This document shows, piece by piece, positions 16,904 to 24,187 of a stretch of 41,916 nt of DNA. The stretch is from Deltaproteobacteria bacterium (lineage in GTDB: Bacteria; Desulfobacterota; GWC2-55-46; UBA9637). Where the stretch lies: the NCBI GenBank assembly GCA_016200645.1, contig JACQEJ010000118.1:1-41916 (forward strand). Direction: 5' to 3'. The notes under the pieces are model-generated. The model saw only the letters and a program-made list of their open reading frames with translations. It was not told the origin of the DNA and searched no databases. The number at the start of each line of letters is the position of its first letter. The stretch's first letter is position 1. A program made the position numbers and the translations under genes.

Positions 16904-18421
16904 ATGGAACCGCAATCCGATAAACAAGAAAAGTATCTCTTTATTGAGACCTTTGGATGCCAGATGAATGAGAATGATTCGGAGCGCATAATCGGCGTCA
17001 TGCGGCATCTTAATTTCAAAACTACCGACAGCCCTGATAAGGCAGATATCGTGATACTCAATACCTGCAGCATCAGGGATAAGGCTGAGCAAAAGGTTTA
17101 CAGCGCATTGGGTAGATTTAAAAAACTGAAGGCCGGCAAACCGGATTTAATCATTGGCGTTGGCGGCTGCGTGGCCCAGCAGGAGGGAGCCGGATTATTA
17201 AAGAGGGCGCCGCATCTTGATATTGTATTCGGCACCCACAATATCCACCGCCTCCCTGAGTTGATTAAAGAGGCTGCCGCTGCAGGGAAGGGGATTGCCG
17301 TTACAGAGTTTTCCGATTCGATGGAAGAAGAATCGTTTGCTTATACAGATGCGGAAGATGGGTTGGAAGAACCGTTGCATAAGGTTAAGGCATCGGTTGT
17401 TATCATGAGGGGGTGCGATAATTTCTGCACCTATTGTATAGTTCCGTATGTGAGAGGAAGCGATCGCAGCAGAAAATCTGCGGATATCCTGCAGGAGGTA
17501 AAACGGCTGGCAAAGGGAGGGGTGAAGGAGATAACCCTCCTCGGTCAAAATGTAAACTCATATGGGAAGAAAGGCGGGGATATTTCATTTCCAGAGCTTC
17601 TTAGATTGGTGTGCAAGGCGGGTGGGGTAGAAAGAGTCAGGTTTATAACCTCTCATCCCAAAGATATGTCCCATGAGCTTATAAAACTCTTTGGAGAGGA
17701 AGAAAGGCTTTGCAGGCACATCCATCTCCCGGTTCAGTCCGGCTCTAATGCCGTTCTGGGAAAGATGAGCAGAGGGTATGCCAGAGAAGAGTATTTGAAT
17801 AAGGTATATAAGCTGAAGAGGCTTTATCCTGATATGGGGATTACAACCGATATCATTGTGGGTTTTCCGGGGGAGACTGAGGCCGATTTTTCAGAGACGA
17901 TGAGTTTAATAAAAGAAACAGAGTTTGACAATATATTTTCATTTAAGTATTCTCTGCGGTGGGAAACAAAGGCAGCATCCTTTGACGGCCAGATTGCAGA
18001 TGAAGTCAAAGAAGAGAGGCTTGCGATCCTTCAGGAGGCGCAGAGGGATATAACCCTGCGCAAGAATCAGCAATTGGCGGGAAAGGTGATGGATGTTCTG
18101 GTAGAGGGGGAATCGGCAAGGAGTCAGGAGTCAAAAAAACAGTCATTAGTCAATAGTCATCAGTCATTAGTAAAAACCAATGACCAATGTCCAATGACCA
18201 ATGACCAAAAAGTATTCGAACTCCAGACTCAAAACTCCGACCCGCAATTCACAGGCAGGACATCATGCAATAAGGTGGTAAATTTTTCCGCCGATGAAGG
18301 GCTTATTGGAAAGATTGTGCCGGTTATGATTACAAAGGCTTCTTCGAATTCTCTGCTCGGTTTTCTTATAGGAAAAAATGAGATGCTGCAATTATACAGA
18401 TACAGAATGAGGAAGGGGTGA
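16904..18421 (+). CDS. miaB: tRNA-2-methylthio-N6-dimethylallyladenosine synthase
   Basis: A 505-residue radical-SAM methylthiotransferase modifying A37 of tRNAs reading UNN codons. The N-terminal UPF0004 domain has ETFGCQMNENDSERI and NTCSIRDKAE cysteines. The radical-SAM triad is RGCDNFCTYCIVPYVRGSDR, and LLGQNVNSYG and the ITTDIIVGFPGETE follow. The C-terminal TRAM domain is interrupted: between VLVEGESAR and FTGRTSCNKVVNF lie roughly 47 extra residues rich in Ser, Gln, Asn, encoded by heptamer array C. The frame is kept, so a functional enzyme with a surface loop is plausible. No clear ribosome site precedes ATG 16904. Confidence 0.93.
   Translation: MEPQSDKQEKYLFIETFGCQMNENDSERIIGVMRHLNFKTTDSPDKADIVILNTCSIRDKAEQKVYSALGRFKKLKAGKPDLIIGVGGCVAQQEGAGLLKRAPHLDIVFGTHNIHRLPELIKEAAAAGKGIAVTEFSDSMEEESFAYTDAEDGLEEPLHKVKASVVIMRGCDNFCTYCIVPYVRGSDRSRKSADILQEVKRLAKGGVKEITLLGQNVNSYGKKGGDISFPELLRLVCKAGGVERVRFITSHPKDMSHELIKLFGEEERLCRHIHLPVQSGSNAVLGKMSRGYAREEYLNKVYKLKRLYPDMGITTDIIVGFPGETEADFSETMSLIKETEFDNIFSFKYSLRWETKAASFDGQIADEVKEERLAILQEAQRDITLRKNQQLAGKVMDVLVEGESARSQESKKQSLVNSHQSLVKTNDQCPMTNDQKVFELQTQNSDPQFTGRTSCNKVVNFSADEGLIGKIVPVMITKASSNSLLGFLIGKNEMLQLYRYRMRKG
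18120..18235. repeat. heptamer inverted array C, in-frame insertion in miaB
   Basis: AGTCATT, AGTCAAT, AGTCATC, AGTCATT (18141-18168) are followed by ACCAATG, ACCAATG, TCCAATG, ACCAATG (18176-18203), all in exact seven-base phase. GTCATT and AATGAC are complementary, so the two sets face each other. Flanking GAGTCAG and ACTCCAGACTCAA units extend the rhythm on both sides. Confidence 0.85.
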
Positions 18422-18425
18422 ATAT

Positions 18426-18923
18426 ATGCAGTTAGAGATGAGGGTTTTTGGCCTTGCCATAGACCCGTTTACCAATGCGCCGATTATTATCCTGAAGGAT
18501 GCATCGGATAAAAATGTCCTTCCCATATGGATAGGGCCGTTGGAAGCGAGCGCCATTGCGACGGAACTGGAAAAGATACAGTTAGGCAGACCGATGACGC
18601 ATGACCTGGTAAAAGACATATTTAAAAATCTGGGTGTGGTTGTCAATAAGATTGAGATAACCAATCTGGAAGATAATGTCTATTATGCCGTAATCCATCT
18701 GATGCACGGAAACAGTTTGTATGCCATAGACGCAAGACCGAGCGATGCCATAGCTATTGCCTTGCGGGCAAATTCTCCCATATTCGTTGCGCAAAAGGTC
18801 TTGGAAAAATCAAAGAATATAGATGCCGGCAAAAGTATAGGGAAAGGCGGAGATAAACAAAACGACTGGCTGGATATGCTGGAGAATCTTTCTCCTGATG
18901 ATTTCGGGAAGTACAAGATGTAA
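18426..18923 (+). CDS. bifunctional nuclease-family protein (DUF151/BFN)
   Basis: A 165-residue protein covering the DUF151 domain: EMRVFGLAIDPFTNAPIIIL, then VLPIWIGPLEASAIATELEK, LEDNVYYAVIHL and the conserved IDARPSDAIAIALRANSPIF. Homologues are called bifunctional nucleases after a plant protein with DNase/RNase activity; their bacterial role is poorly known. ATG 18426 lies five bases after the miaB stop, and the pairing with miaB suggests co-transcription. The C-terminal extension (DWLDMLENLSPDDFGKYKM) resembles that of other bacterial members. Confidence 0.85.
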   Translation: MQLEMRVFGLAIDPFTNAPIIILKDASDKNVLPIWIGPLEASAIATELEKIQLGRPMTHDLVKDIFKNLGVVVNKIEITNLEDNVYYAVIHLMHGNSLYAIDARPSDAIAIALRANSPIFVAQKVLEKSKNIDAGKSIGKGGDKQNDWLDMLENLSPDDFGKYKM

Positions 18924-18929
18924 GAGATA

Positions 18930-19010
18930 GGCTATGGGCTATAGGCTATGGGCTATAGGCTATGGGCGAAGGGTTTTTCCTATTGCCCATTGCCTCTTGC
19001 CTATAGCCTG
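18930..19010. repeat. heptamer inverted array D upstream of 19038
   Basis: GGCTATG, GGCTATA, GGCTATG, GGCTATA, GGCTATG, GGCGAAG (18930-18971), then CCTATTG, CCCATTG, CCTCTTG, CCTATAG (18979-19006). The right set is the approximate complement of the left (GGCTATA versus TATAGCC), giving a long hairpin followed by TTTTTTCTTTTTT, so it might double as a terminator. Confidence 0.85.
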
Positions 19011-19037
19011 TTTTTTCTTTTTTATGAGGTTGTGATC

Positions 19038-20435
19038 ATGGTGAAAAAGGTTGTTGCCGTTGGCTCCTGTTCAGGAGTGGAGGAAATCTTTTCTAAAAAA
19101 GGTTATGATGTAGAGCGTGTGGCGCAAAAGAACCTTCTTGATATTTTAAAGAATGAAGGCGTCGAGGCAGTTATTATAGATATGGATGATACTGCCAGGC
19201 CAAATGTCGTTATAAGCGGCATCAGGCACCTGTATCCGGGTTTATGGATAACGGCTATCGCTGACAATACGGAAGAGAAACATCGTTCTCTGGCATTCAG
19301 GTCCGGGGCAAGCAGTTATATTATAAAACCAGTGAATGAAGAAAAACTCGCGATAGGCGCTGAAGAGCCCTCCATGCCGCAGGATCTGCCGGAAGGGCAG
19401 CCCGGATTTACCCCTGAAATTAAAAGACAGATAAATCCTGCCGCTCTGGATGAATCTAAGAAAATATTTCCGTCGCGGTTTTATAATGCGTTTTTTATAA
19501 CAGAGTATGGCAAACTGGAGGTATTAAGGGCAGAGAGATACAATAAAAACTTTTCTATTATTCTCACCCACATAGAAGGGTTTAATAATCTCAAGAGAAA
19601 ACTGGAAAAAAAAGAACTTCTGGCGTTTCTCAAAGAGCTTATTAAAATGATGATGCATACCTTAAGAAATTGCGATGTTACCGGAATGGTGGAAGATAAG
19701 AAGATTGTTGTCATACTTCCGGAGACAGACTACTTTGGTTCATGCGTAACCGTAAGAAAACTGAAGAAGGCCGTTGAGAATGTAACTACAAAAGGAGAGC
19801 CGTATGCCTCTATTCTATTTTCCAATGTTTCCTATCCGAGGGATGGCAAGGGATATGGGGAGCTGCTGGCGGCAGCTGATAAAAGGATACAGGAGCAGAG
19901 AGAGGGGATATGGCTGAAACTGGGATTTGAGGATAAGCCTTTCTGGGAGATAATCTCTATACTCCTCCAGGGGAAAGGGTATGAAGAAAAAGATACAACT
20001 CCTTTTGATATTGGCAAAGGTTTTGACCAGCCCGTCTTCTTCCTTGACAGGCTTCAGGAGATGATGCTTCATGAGATATTACGGGAACCGAAGAAAAAGG
20101 GTATTCTGTATCTCGGGGCAAGAAAGATTACAGCGAACCTTCCTATTCTCAAGGCGCTGGACAGTTTAGGCATCACGACTGCAAAAATATTTATCGTTGG
20201 AGAAGGGGAGGAGAAAAAATGGAATATGCCGAATGCAACGCCGCTCTATCTATCCGACGCCCGTCTTTTAGAGACCTTCTTTATCTTTTTTCTGGGAGAA
20301 GATATTTCTTATGCAGTTGTGTGTAAAGAAAGATGGGGAGAACAATATTCATGTTTTCATACTGTTGATCCCTATCTTGTAGAGGGGTTAATAAATAAGT
20401 TTCAGAAGGAGTATTCGCTTCAGGAGCAGTTATAA
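19038..20435 (+). CDS. signalling protein: degenerate REC plus GGDEF-like domain
   Basis: A 465-residue protein. Residues 1-115 form a receiver-like domain (VEAVIIDMDDTARPNVV with acidic residues, and SGASSYIIKPVNEE with the conserved Lys-Pro). Residues about 140-300 resemble a GGDEF-fold domain (LEVLRAERYNKNFSIILTHI, YGELLAAADKRIQEQREG), but the GGDEF motif is replaced by MVEDKKIVVI, so cyclase activity is unlikely. The C-terminal 160 residues are unrecognised. ATG 19038 has GAGG eight bases upstream; an upstream ATG (18948) would add about 30 repeat-encoded residues. A sensory scaffold is inferred. Confidence 0.65.
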   Translation: MVKKVVAVGSCSGVEEIFSKKGYDVERVAQKNLLDILKNEGVEAVIIDMDDTARPNVVISGIRHLYPGLWITAIADNTEEKHRSLAFRSGASSYIIKPVNEEKLAIGAEEPSMPQDLPEGQPGFTPEIKRQINPAALDESKKIFPSRFYNAFFITEYGKLEVLRAERYNKNFSIILTHIEGFNNLKRKLEKKELLAFLKELIKMMMHTLRNCDVTGMVEDKKIVVILPETDYFGSCVTVRKLKKAVENVTTKGEPYASILFSNVSYPRDGKGYGELLAAADKRIQEQREGIWLKLGFEDKPFWEIISILLQGKGYEEKDTTPFDIGKGFDQPVFFLDRLQEMMLHEILREPKKKGILYLGARKITANLPILKALDSLGITTAKIFIVGEGEEKKWNMPNATPLYLSDARLLETFFIFFLGEDISYAVVCKERWGEQYSCFHTVDPYLVEGLINKFQKEYSLQEQL

Positions 20436-20440
20436 CGCAC

Positions 20441-22006
20441 ATGAACAACAAAAAGATTCTTATAGCATTCGGTGATAAAGAGGATCTGGCATCCATAGGC
20501 GAGTATCTCAAGGACAGGGGTTTTGAGATACTCACTGCAATGGACGGGGCGGCCGCTCTGGAGACTGCCTTGAATGAAAGACCTTCGGCGGTAGTGAGCG
20601 AACTAGCTCTCCCTGTTATAGACGGCGAGCGGGTCTTTCAAATACTCAGAAACAACCCTCATACAGCAGAGATACCCTTTGTTTTTCTTGCATCCGAGGC
20701 CAGGGAGATTAAAGGTTTTCGCAGGGATGTGGATGCCCTTTTGCTGCAGCCGGCAAAAAATGAAGAAGTTTTCAGAAGGGTAACAGGCGCATTGGCTGCC
20801 GGCAAAGAAGAGATTCAGGCTGCTATCGGAGATAAGGAGATTGAAGGAAGACTTTCACACATCTCTCTGGGAGACCTGCTGCAGATACTCCATCTCAACA
20901 GGAAAGAAGGTGTGTTAAAGGTCTCTTATGAGGAGAAAAAAGGTTTTATTTATATAAAAGAAGGAGTCATATACAATGCAGTTATAGACAGCATGGACAA
21001 GGAAAAGGCGTTGTTCAGGCTCCTGACCTGGCATGATGGCAAATTTGAATTTTCACCAAAGCCGATAGATACGCCTCAAAAGATCCACCGCACGGCAGGA
21101 AATCTCCTTATGGAGGGGATGCGTCAGTACGATGAGTGGAATAAAGCAAAGGAACAGCTGCCGAAGCCGGATTCCAGGGTTAAATTAAAGGTGGATATTT
21201 CCAGCCTGCCCAAAGGATTGAAACCCATCATATACGAGGTTCTTTTCCTGGTGGAGTATTATCCTGTGATCGGAGAACTGGTAGACCGCTGCACCTTCCC
21301 TGATTACGAAGTTTATCAAACCCTGGCGGGTTTAATACGAAAAGGGGTATTGGAAGAGGTTAAGGGGGAAAGGATAGCGGGTAAACAAATAGGGAGGCAG
21401 CGAGAGATACTTACTTCTCATCAGGCATTAAAGGTGAGGGAAAAGGTGGCTGCCAGGTGGAGTGATATGGAGGCTGCAACCTTTGGCAAGATATTCATAG
21501 TATCTACCAATGATAATCTAATTATGAGCCTTGTTGATTCTTTCAAAGAGATACCCGGTTTCTCCATCAACAGACAGTTTATTACATCCCCTGTTCACAG
21601 GGAAAATCCGCTGGGAGATATAGCAGCTTTAAAACTCTACGGCGGTATGGAAGCGGTTCTTTTTGCCATTCCTCTCCTCAATGAGAAAATGAGACCTCTA
21701 TGGAGAGCATTTTCAAGGAAAACGATAGGCATGATGATACTGTGTGATAAGGAAGGTATGAGCCATGCAAAAGAACTTGTCTCTTTTAAAAATTACATTC
21801 TTTCTATACGCCGCATACCTATACTGCATACCTTTGCCGCTGACCGCGAAATCGATACAGGGGTAGAAGAGAAGCTCAGAAGGGCGCTGGGGATGAGGAG
21901 GGATGAACCGATATTTATATTTGAACCCACGAACAGAGACAGGGTTTTTCAGATATGGAGCGCATTTTTCAGTTACCTTCTGAAGGATGAGTATATAGCG
22001 GCATAA
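20441..22006 (+). CDS. signalling protein: REC, DUF4388 (PATAN) and GTPase-fold-like domain
   Basis: A 521-residue protein. Residues 1-120 are a receiver domain (KKILIAFGDKEDLASIGEYL, LQPAKNEEVF with conserved Pro-Ala-Lys region). Residues about 130-240 match DUF4388/PATAN (EGRLSHISLGDLLQILHLNR, GVLKVSYEEKKGFIYIKEGV, HDGKFEFSP). The last 170 residues (KIFIVSTNDNLIMSLVDSFK through FIFEPTNRDRVFQIW) look like a small-GTPase fold with the P-loop lost, comparable in layout to MglA. Such proteins occur with motility and surface-signalling genes in delta-type bacteria. It starts five bases after the previous gene, so the two probably work together. Confidence 0.68.
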   Translation: MNNKKILIAFGDKEDLASIGEYLKDRGFEILTAMDGAAALETALNERPSAVVSELALPVIDGERVFQILRNNPHTAEIPFVFLASEAREIKGFRRDVDALLLQPAKNEEVFRRVTGALAAGKEEIQAAIGDKEIEGRLSHISLGDLLQILHLNRKEGVLKVSYEEKKGFIYIKEGVIYNAVIDSMDKEKALFRLLTWHDGKFEFSPKPIDTPQKIHRTAGNLLMEGMRQYDEWNKAKEQLPKPDSRVKLKVDISSLPKGLKPIIYEVLFLVEYYPVIGELVDRCTFPDYEVYQTLAGLIRKGVLEEVKGERIAGKQIGRQREILTSHQALKVREKVAARWSDMEAATFGKIFIVSTNDNLIMSLVDSFKEIPGFSINRQFITSPVHRENPLGDIAALKLYGGMEAVLFAIPLLNEKMRPLWRAFSRKTIGMMILCDKEGMSHAKELVSFKNYILSIRRIPILHTFAADREIDTGVEEKLRRALGMRRDEPIFIFEPTNRDRVFQIWSAFFSYLLKDEYIAA

Positions 22007-22060
22007 AATTGCAAATTGAAAAATGCAAAATTTGCAATTTGCATTTTGTATTTTGTATTG
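22006..22060. repeat. heptamer inverted array E before the PHP gene
   Basis: A-rich units (TTGCAAA, TTGAAAA, ATGCAAA) are followed by their complement (TTTGCAA, TTTGCAT, TTTGTAT, TTTGTAT), giving a long A+T hairpin. The array runs straight into the GGAGCGAAGCGAC 13-mer. Confidence 0.75.
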
Positions 22061-22072
22061 GAGCGAAGCGAC
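22060..22072 (+). repeat. start-proximal 13-mer GGAGCGAAGCGAC, copy 2
   Basis: Identical to 4549-4561 and directly before ATG 22073. Its GGAG is correctly placed as ribosome binding site, so a dispersed repeat provides translation initiation for the PHP gene. Confidence 0.6.
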
Positions 22073-22729
22073 ATGATAGATCTTCACACCCATTCGCTGT
22101 TAAGCGACGGCGAACTGCTTCCGTCAGAGCTTGTAAGAAGGGCAGAGGCCATAGGATATAAGGCCATTGCAATAACCGACCACAGCGATGCATCCAATCT
22201 TGATTTTGTCGTGGAGCGGATAATAAAGGTGTGCAGCGAATTGAAAGGGAGCGGAATACCTGTTATCCCAGGCGTGGAACTGACCCATATACCGCCACAG
22301 CAGATTGAGCGGATGGTAAGAAAGGCCAGGGCATTGGGGGCAAGGCTTGTCGTGGCGCATGGCGAGACTATTGTAGAGCCTGTCAGCCCTGGGACAAACA
22401 GGGCTGCTATACATGCAGGCATTGACATATTGGCGCATCCGGGACTCATCAGCGAAGAAGATGCGGGACTTGCGGCAGAAAAGTCGGTATATCTGGAGCT
22501 CTCGGCAAGAAAGGGGCACAGCCTCTCCAACGGCCATGTGGCTAAAGTTTCCAAAAAGTTTGGTGTAAATATGGTCTTGAATACGGACAGTCACGCCCCT
22601 TCTGACCTTATCAATGATGAAATGGCAATGAAAATAATTGTTGGGGCAGGTCTCACTGAAGACGATTTCAGGAGAATAACTAAAAATGCAGAAGAGATAT
22701 TACAAAAGGTTATGGGCTATGGGCTATAG
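22073..22729 (+). CDS. PHP-domain metal-dependent phosphoesterase
   Basis: A 218-residue PHP protein of the histidinol-phosphatase/PolX-like fold. All metal-ligand motifs are visible: MIDLHTHSLLSDGE (HxH), ITDHSD, IPGVELTH, VVAHGET, ILAHPG and NTDSHAP. A soluble trinuclear-metal phosphoesterase is expected; the substrate (nucleotide or phospho-sugar) cannot be told. The start after GGAG is supported because DLHTHS is the usual beginning. The final residues KVMGYGL and the stop are written by heptamer array F, so the C-terminus has been replaced or extended by repeat DNA. Confidence 0.85.
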   Translation: MIDLHTHSLLSDGELLPSELVRRAEAIGYKAIAITDHSDASNLDFVVERIIKVCSELKGSGIPVIPGVELTHIPPQQIERMVRKARALGARLVVAHGETIVEPVSPGTNRAAIHAGIDILAHPGLISEEDAGLAAEKSVYLELSARKGHSLSNGHVAKVSKKFGVNMVLNTDSHAPSDLINDEMAMKIIVGAGLTEDDFRRITKNAEEILQKVMGYGL

Positions 22730-24026
22730 GTTTAGAAATTCTAATATCCAAATTATAAATTTTAAATTTAAAATTTTAAGTTTAGAATTTAAAATTTATT
22801 TGCCTATTGCCCATCGCCTATTGCCCATCGCCTTTTGCCTATTGCCTGTCCTTATCAGCGGTTGCGCCGGCGGGCAGATAGCAAAAAAAGAGGTAAAAAC
22901 CCTTCCCTGGCCTACCTATCTCTTTAATCAAGAGAGGCAGGGGCGGACTGAAGATACGCTGGTTCCACCGCTCCGGTTTTCCACTTCCTTCATGATTGCC
23001 AGCGCGCCGGTATTCAAATTTTTTATTCCCTACGAGCCTGCAGAGTATTCATCCCCGGCAATAGTTGACAACATTGTATATGTAGGCACTGCAGACAAAT
23101 ATTTTTATGCCATAGACCTGATGAAAGGGCGGAAGATATGGGAATTCAAAACAACGGGCGCGGTGGAATCTTCTCCAACCGTAGCTGACGGCAGAGTATA
23201 TTTTGGAACAGGAGATGGCGTATTGTATTGTCTGGATACGAAAGACGGCCATGAGATATGGCGGTTTCAGGCTGCAACGGAGATAATCTCTTCTCCGGCA
23301 GCAGAGGGAGGGGTTGTTTATTTGAATTCCGCAGATGATAAATTGTATGCATTAAAGGCTGAAACCGGTGAAAAACTGTGGCAGTACAGCAGGAGATATG
23401 TAAATAAGATGGTCATGCGGACATTTGCCTCGCCTGCCGTGTATGGCGATAAGGTATACTGCAGCTTAGCCGATGGTTATGTGATTGCTGTTGAAAAATC
23501 TTCAGGCCGCGAGGTCTGGCAGAAGAAGGTGTCTGGGGAAGGCAAAGGCGGCGCTGCAAGGTTTACCCCAACCATCGATAATGGCATTGTCTATTGCATA
23601 AATGGAGATGGACTCCTTATTGCCCTGGACGCAGAGAATGGCGAAGAAAAGTGGAGATTTGACATTATCAAAATTAATGATTTTACCGTAAGCAAGGGTT
23701 ATATATTTATTGCGGGCTATGATGGCAGTATTATAGCGATGAACAAGGCAAGCGGAGAAATTATCTGGAGAAGAAGGGTCGGCCAGGGTATTCCCGTTTC
23801 TCTTATTGCAGCGGATAATTATGTGATAGTTGTCTCAAACTATAAAAGAGAGACCTTTTATTCCAGCACAGCAGGCAGTTATGCAGATATGTTTGATAGC
23901 GAGCACGGTATAAGGATATGGAATGAAAATATAGATTCAACCACCTCTACCTCGCTGGCAGCCGCATACAACCATCTCTTTCTGGTGACCGACAACGGAT
24001 ACCTCCGTATATACAAGAAACAGTAA
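22686..24026 (+). CDS. BamB-like PQQ-repeat lipoprotein
   Basis: A 446-residue lipoprotein with an eight-bladed PQQ-type propeller: repeated motifs such as VYVGTADKYFYAIDLMKGRK, then VYFGTGDGVLYCLDTKDGHE and VYLNSADDKLYALKAETGEK. The lipobox is LISGC. BamB itself is an outer-membrane assembly factor; other PQQ-like lipoproteins have diverse roles, so function is open. The start is uncertain: ATG 22686 overlaps the PHP gene by 44 bases, and ATG 22719 is an alternative. The N-terminal 55 residues, including the lipoprotein signal, are encoded by heptamer array F. Confidence 0.75.
   Translation: MQKRYYKRLWAMGYRFRNSNIQIINFKFKILSLEFKIYLPIAHRLLPIAFCLLPVLISGCAGGQIAKKEVKTLPWPTYLFNQERQGRTEDTLVPPLRFSTSFMIASAPVFKFFIPYEPAEYSSPAIVDNIVYVGTADKYFYAIDLMKGRKIWEFKTTGAVESSPTVADGRVYFGTGDGVLYCLDTKDGHEIWRFQAATEIISSPAAEGGVVYLNSADDKLYALKAETGEKLWQYSRRYVNKMVMRTFASPAVYGDKVYCSLADGYVIAVEKSSGREVWQKKVSGEGKGGAARFTPTIDNGIVYCINGDGLLIALDAENGEEKWRFDIIKINDFTVSKGYIFIAGYDGSIIAMNKASGEIIWRRRVGQGIPVSLIAADNYVIVVSNYKRETFYSSTAGSYADMFDSEHGIRIWNENIDSTTSTSLAAAYNHLFLVTDNGYLRIYKKQ
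22708..22850. repeat. heptamer inverted array F, lipoprotein signal region
   Basis: GGTTATG, GGCTATG, GGCTATA (22708-22728), an A+T heptameric middle, then CCTATTG, CCCATCG, CCTATTG, CCCATCG, CCTTTTG, CCTATTG (22803-22844). The ends are complementary (GGCTATG versus CCCATCG/CCTATTG). The left arm writes the PHP C-terminus; the right arm writes the hydrophobic core of the lipoprotein signal. Confidence 0.85.
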
Positions 24027-24100
24027 ACTGTTAATTGTAAACTGTAAACTGTAAACATTAAGCTGTAAACAGTAAACAATTAACAGTTAACAGTTAACAG
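24023..24100. repeat. heptamer inverted array G between lipoprotein and GH57 genes
   Basis: GTAAACT, GTTAATT, GTAAACT, GTAAACT, GTAAACA (24023-24057) are followed by AACAATT, AACAGTT, AACAGTT, AACAG units near 24073-24100, the complement. Further A+T heptad-like units (GAATTTA, GAATTTA, TTTGGGA) run on to the GH57 start. Confidence 0.82.
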
Positions 24101-24187
24101 TAATTCTAATGGACAAAATTGTTTTGCACATTTGAATTTAGAATTTATTTGGGATTTGGATATTATAATTTAGGATTTGCTCCTCCT

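Noticed and set aside
18948-19037. N-terminal extension of the REC/GGDEF-like protein from ATG 18948
   Set aside because: All 30 codons are heptamer repeat; the ATG at 19038 has a GAGG at proper spacing and begins the receiver fold.
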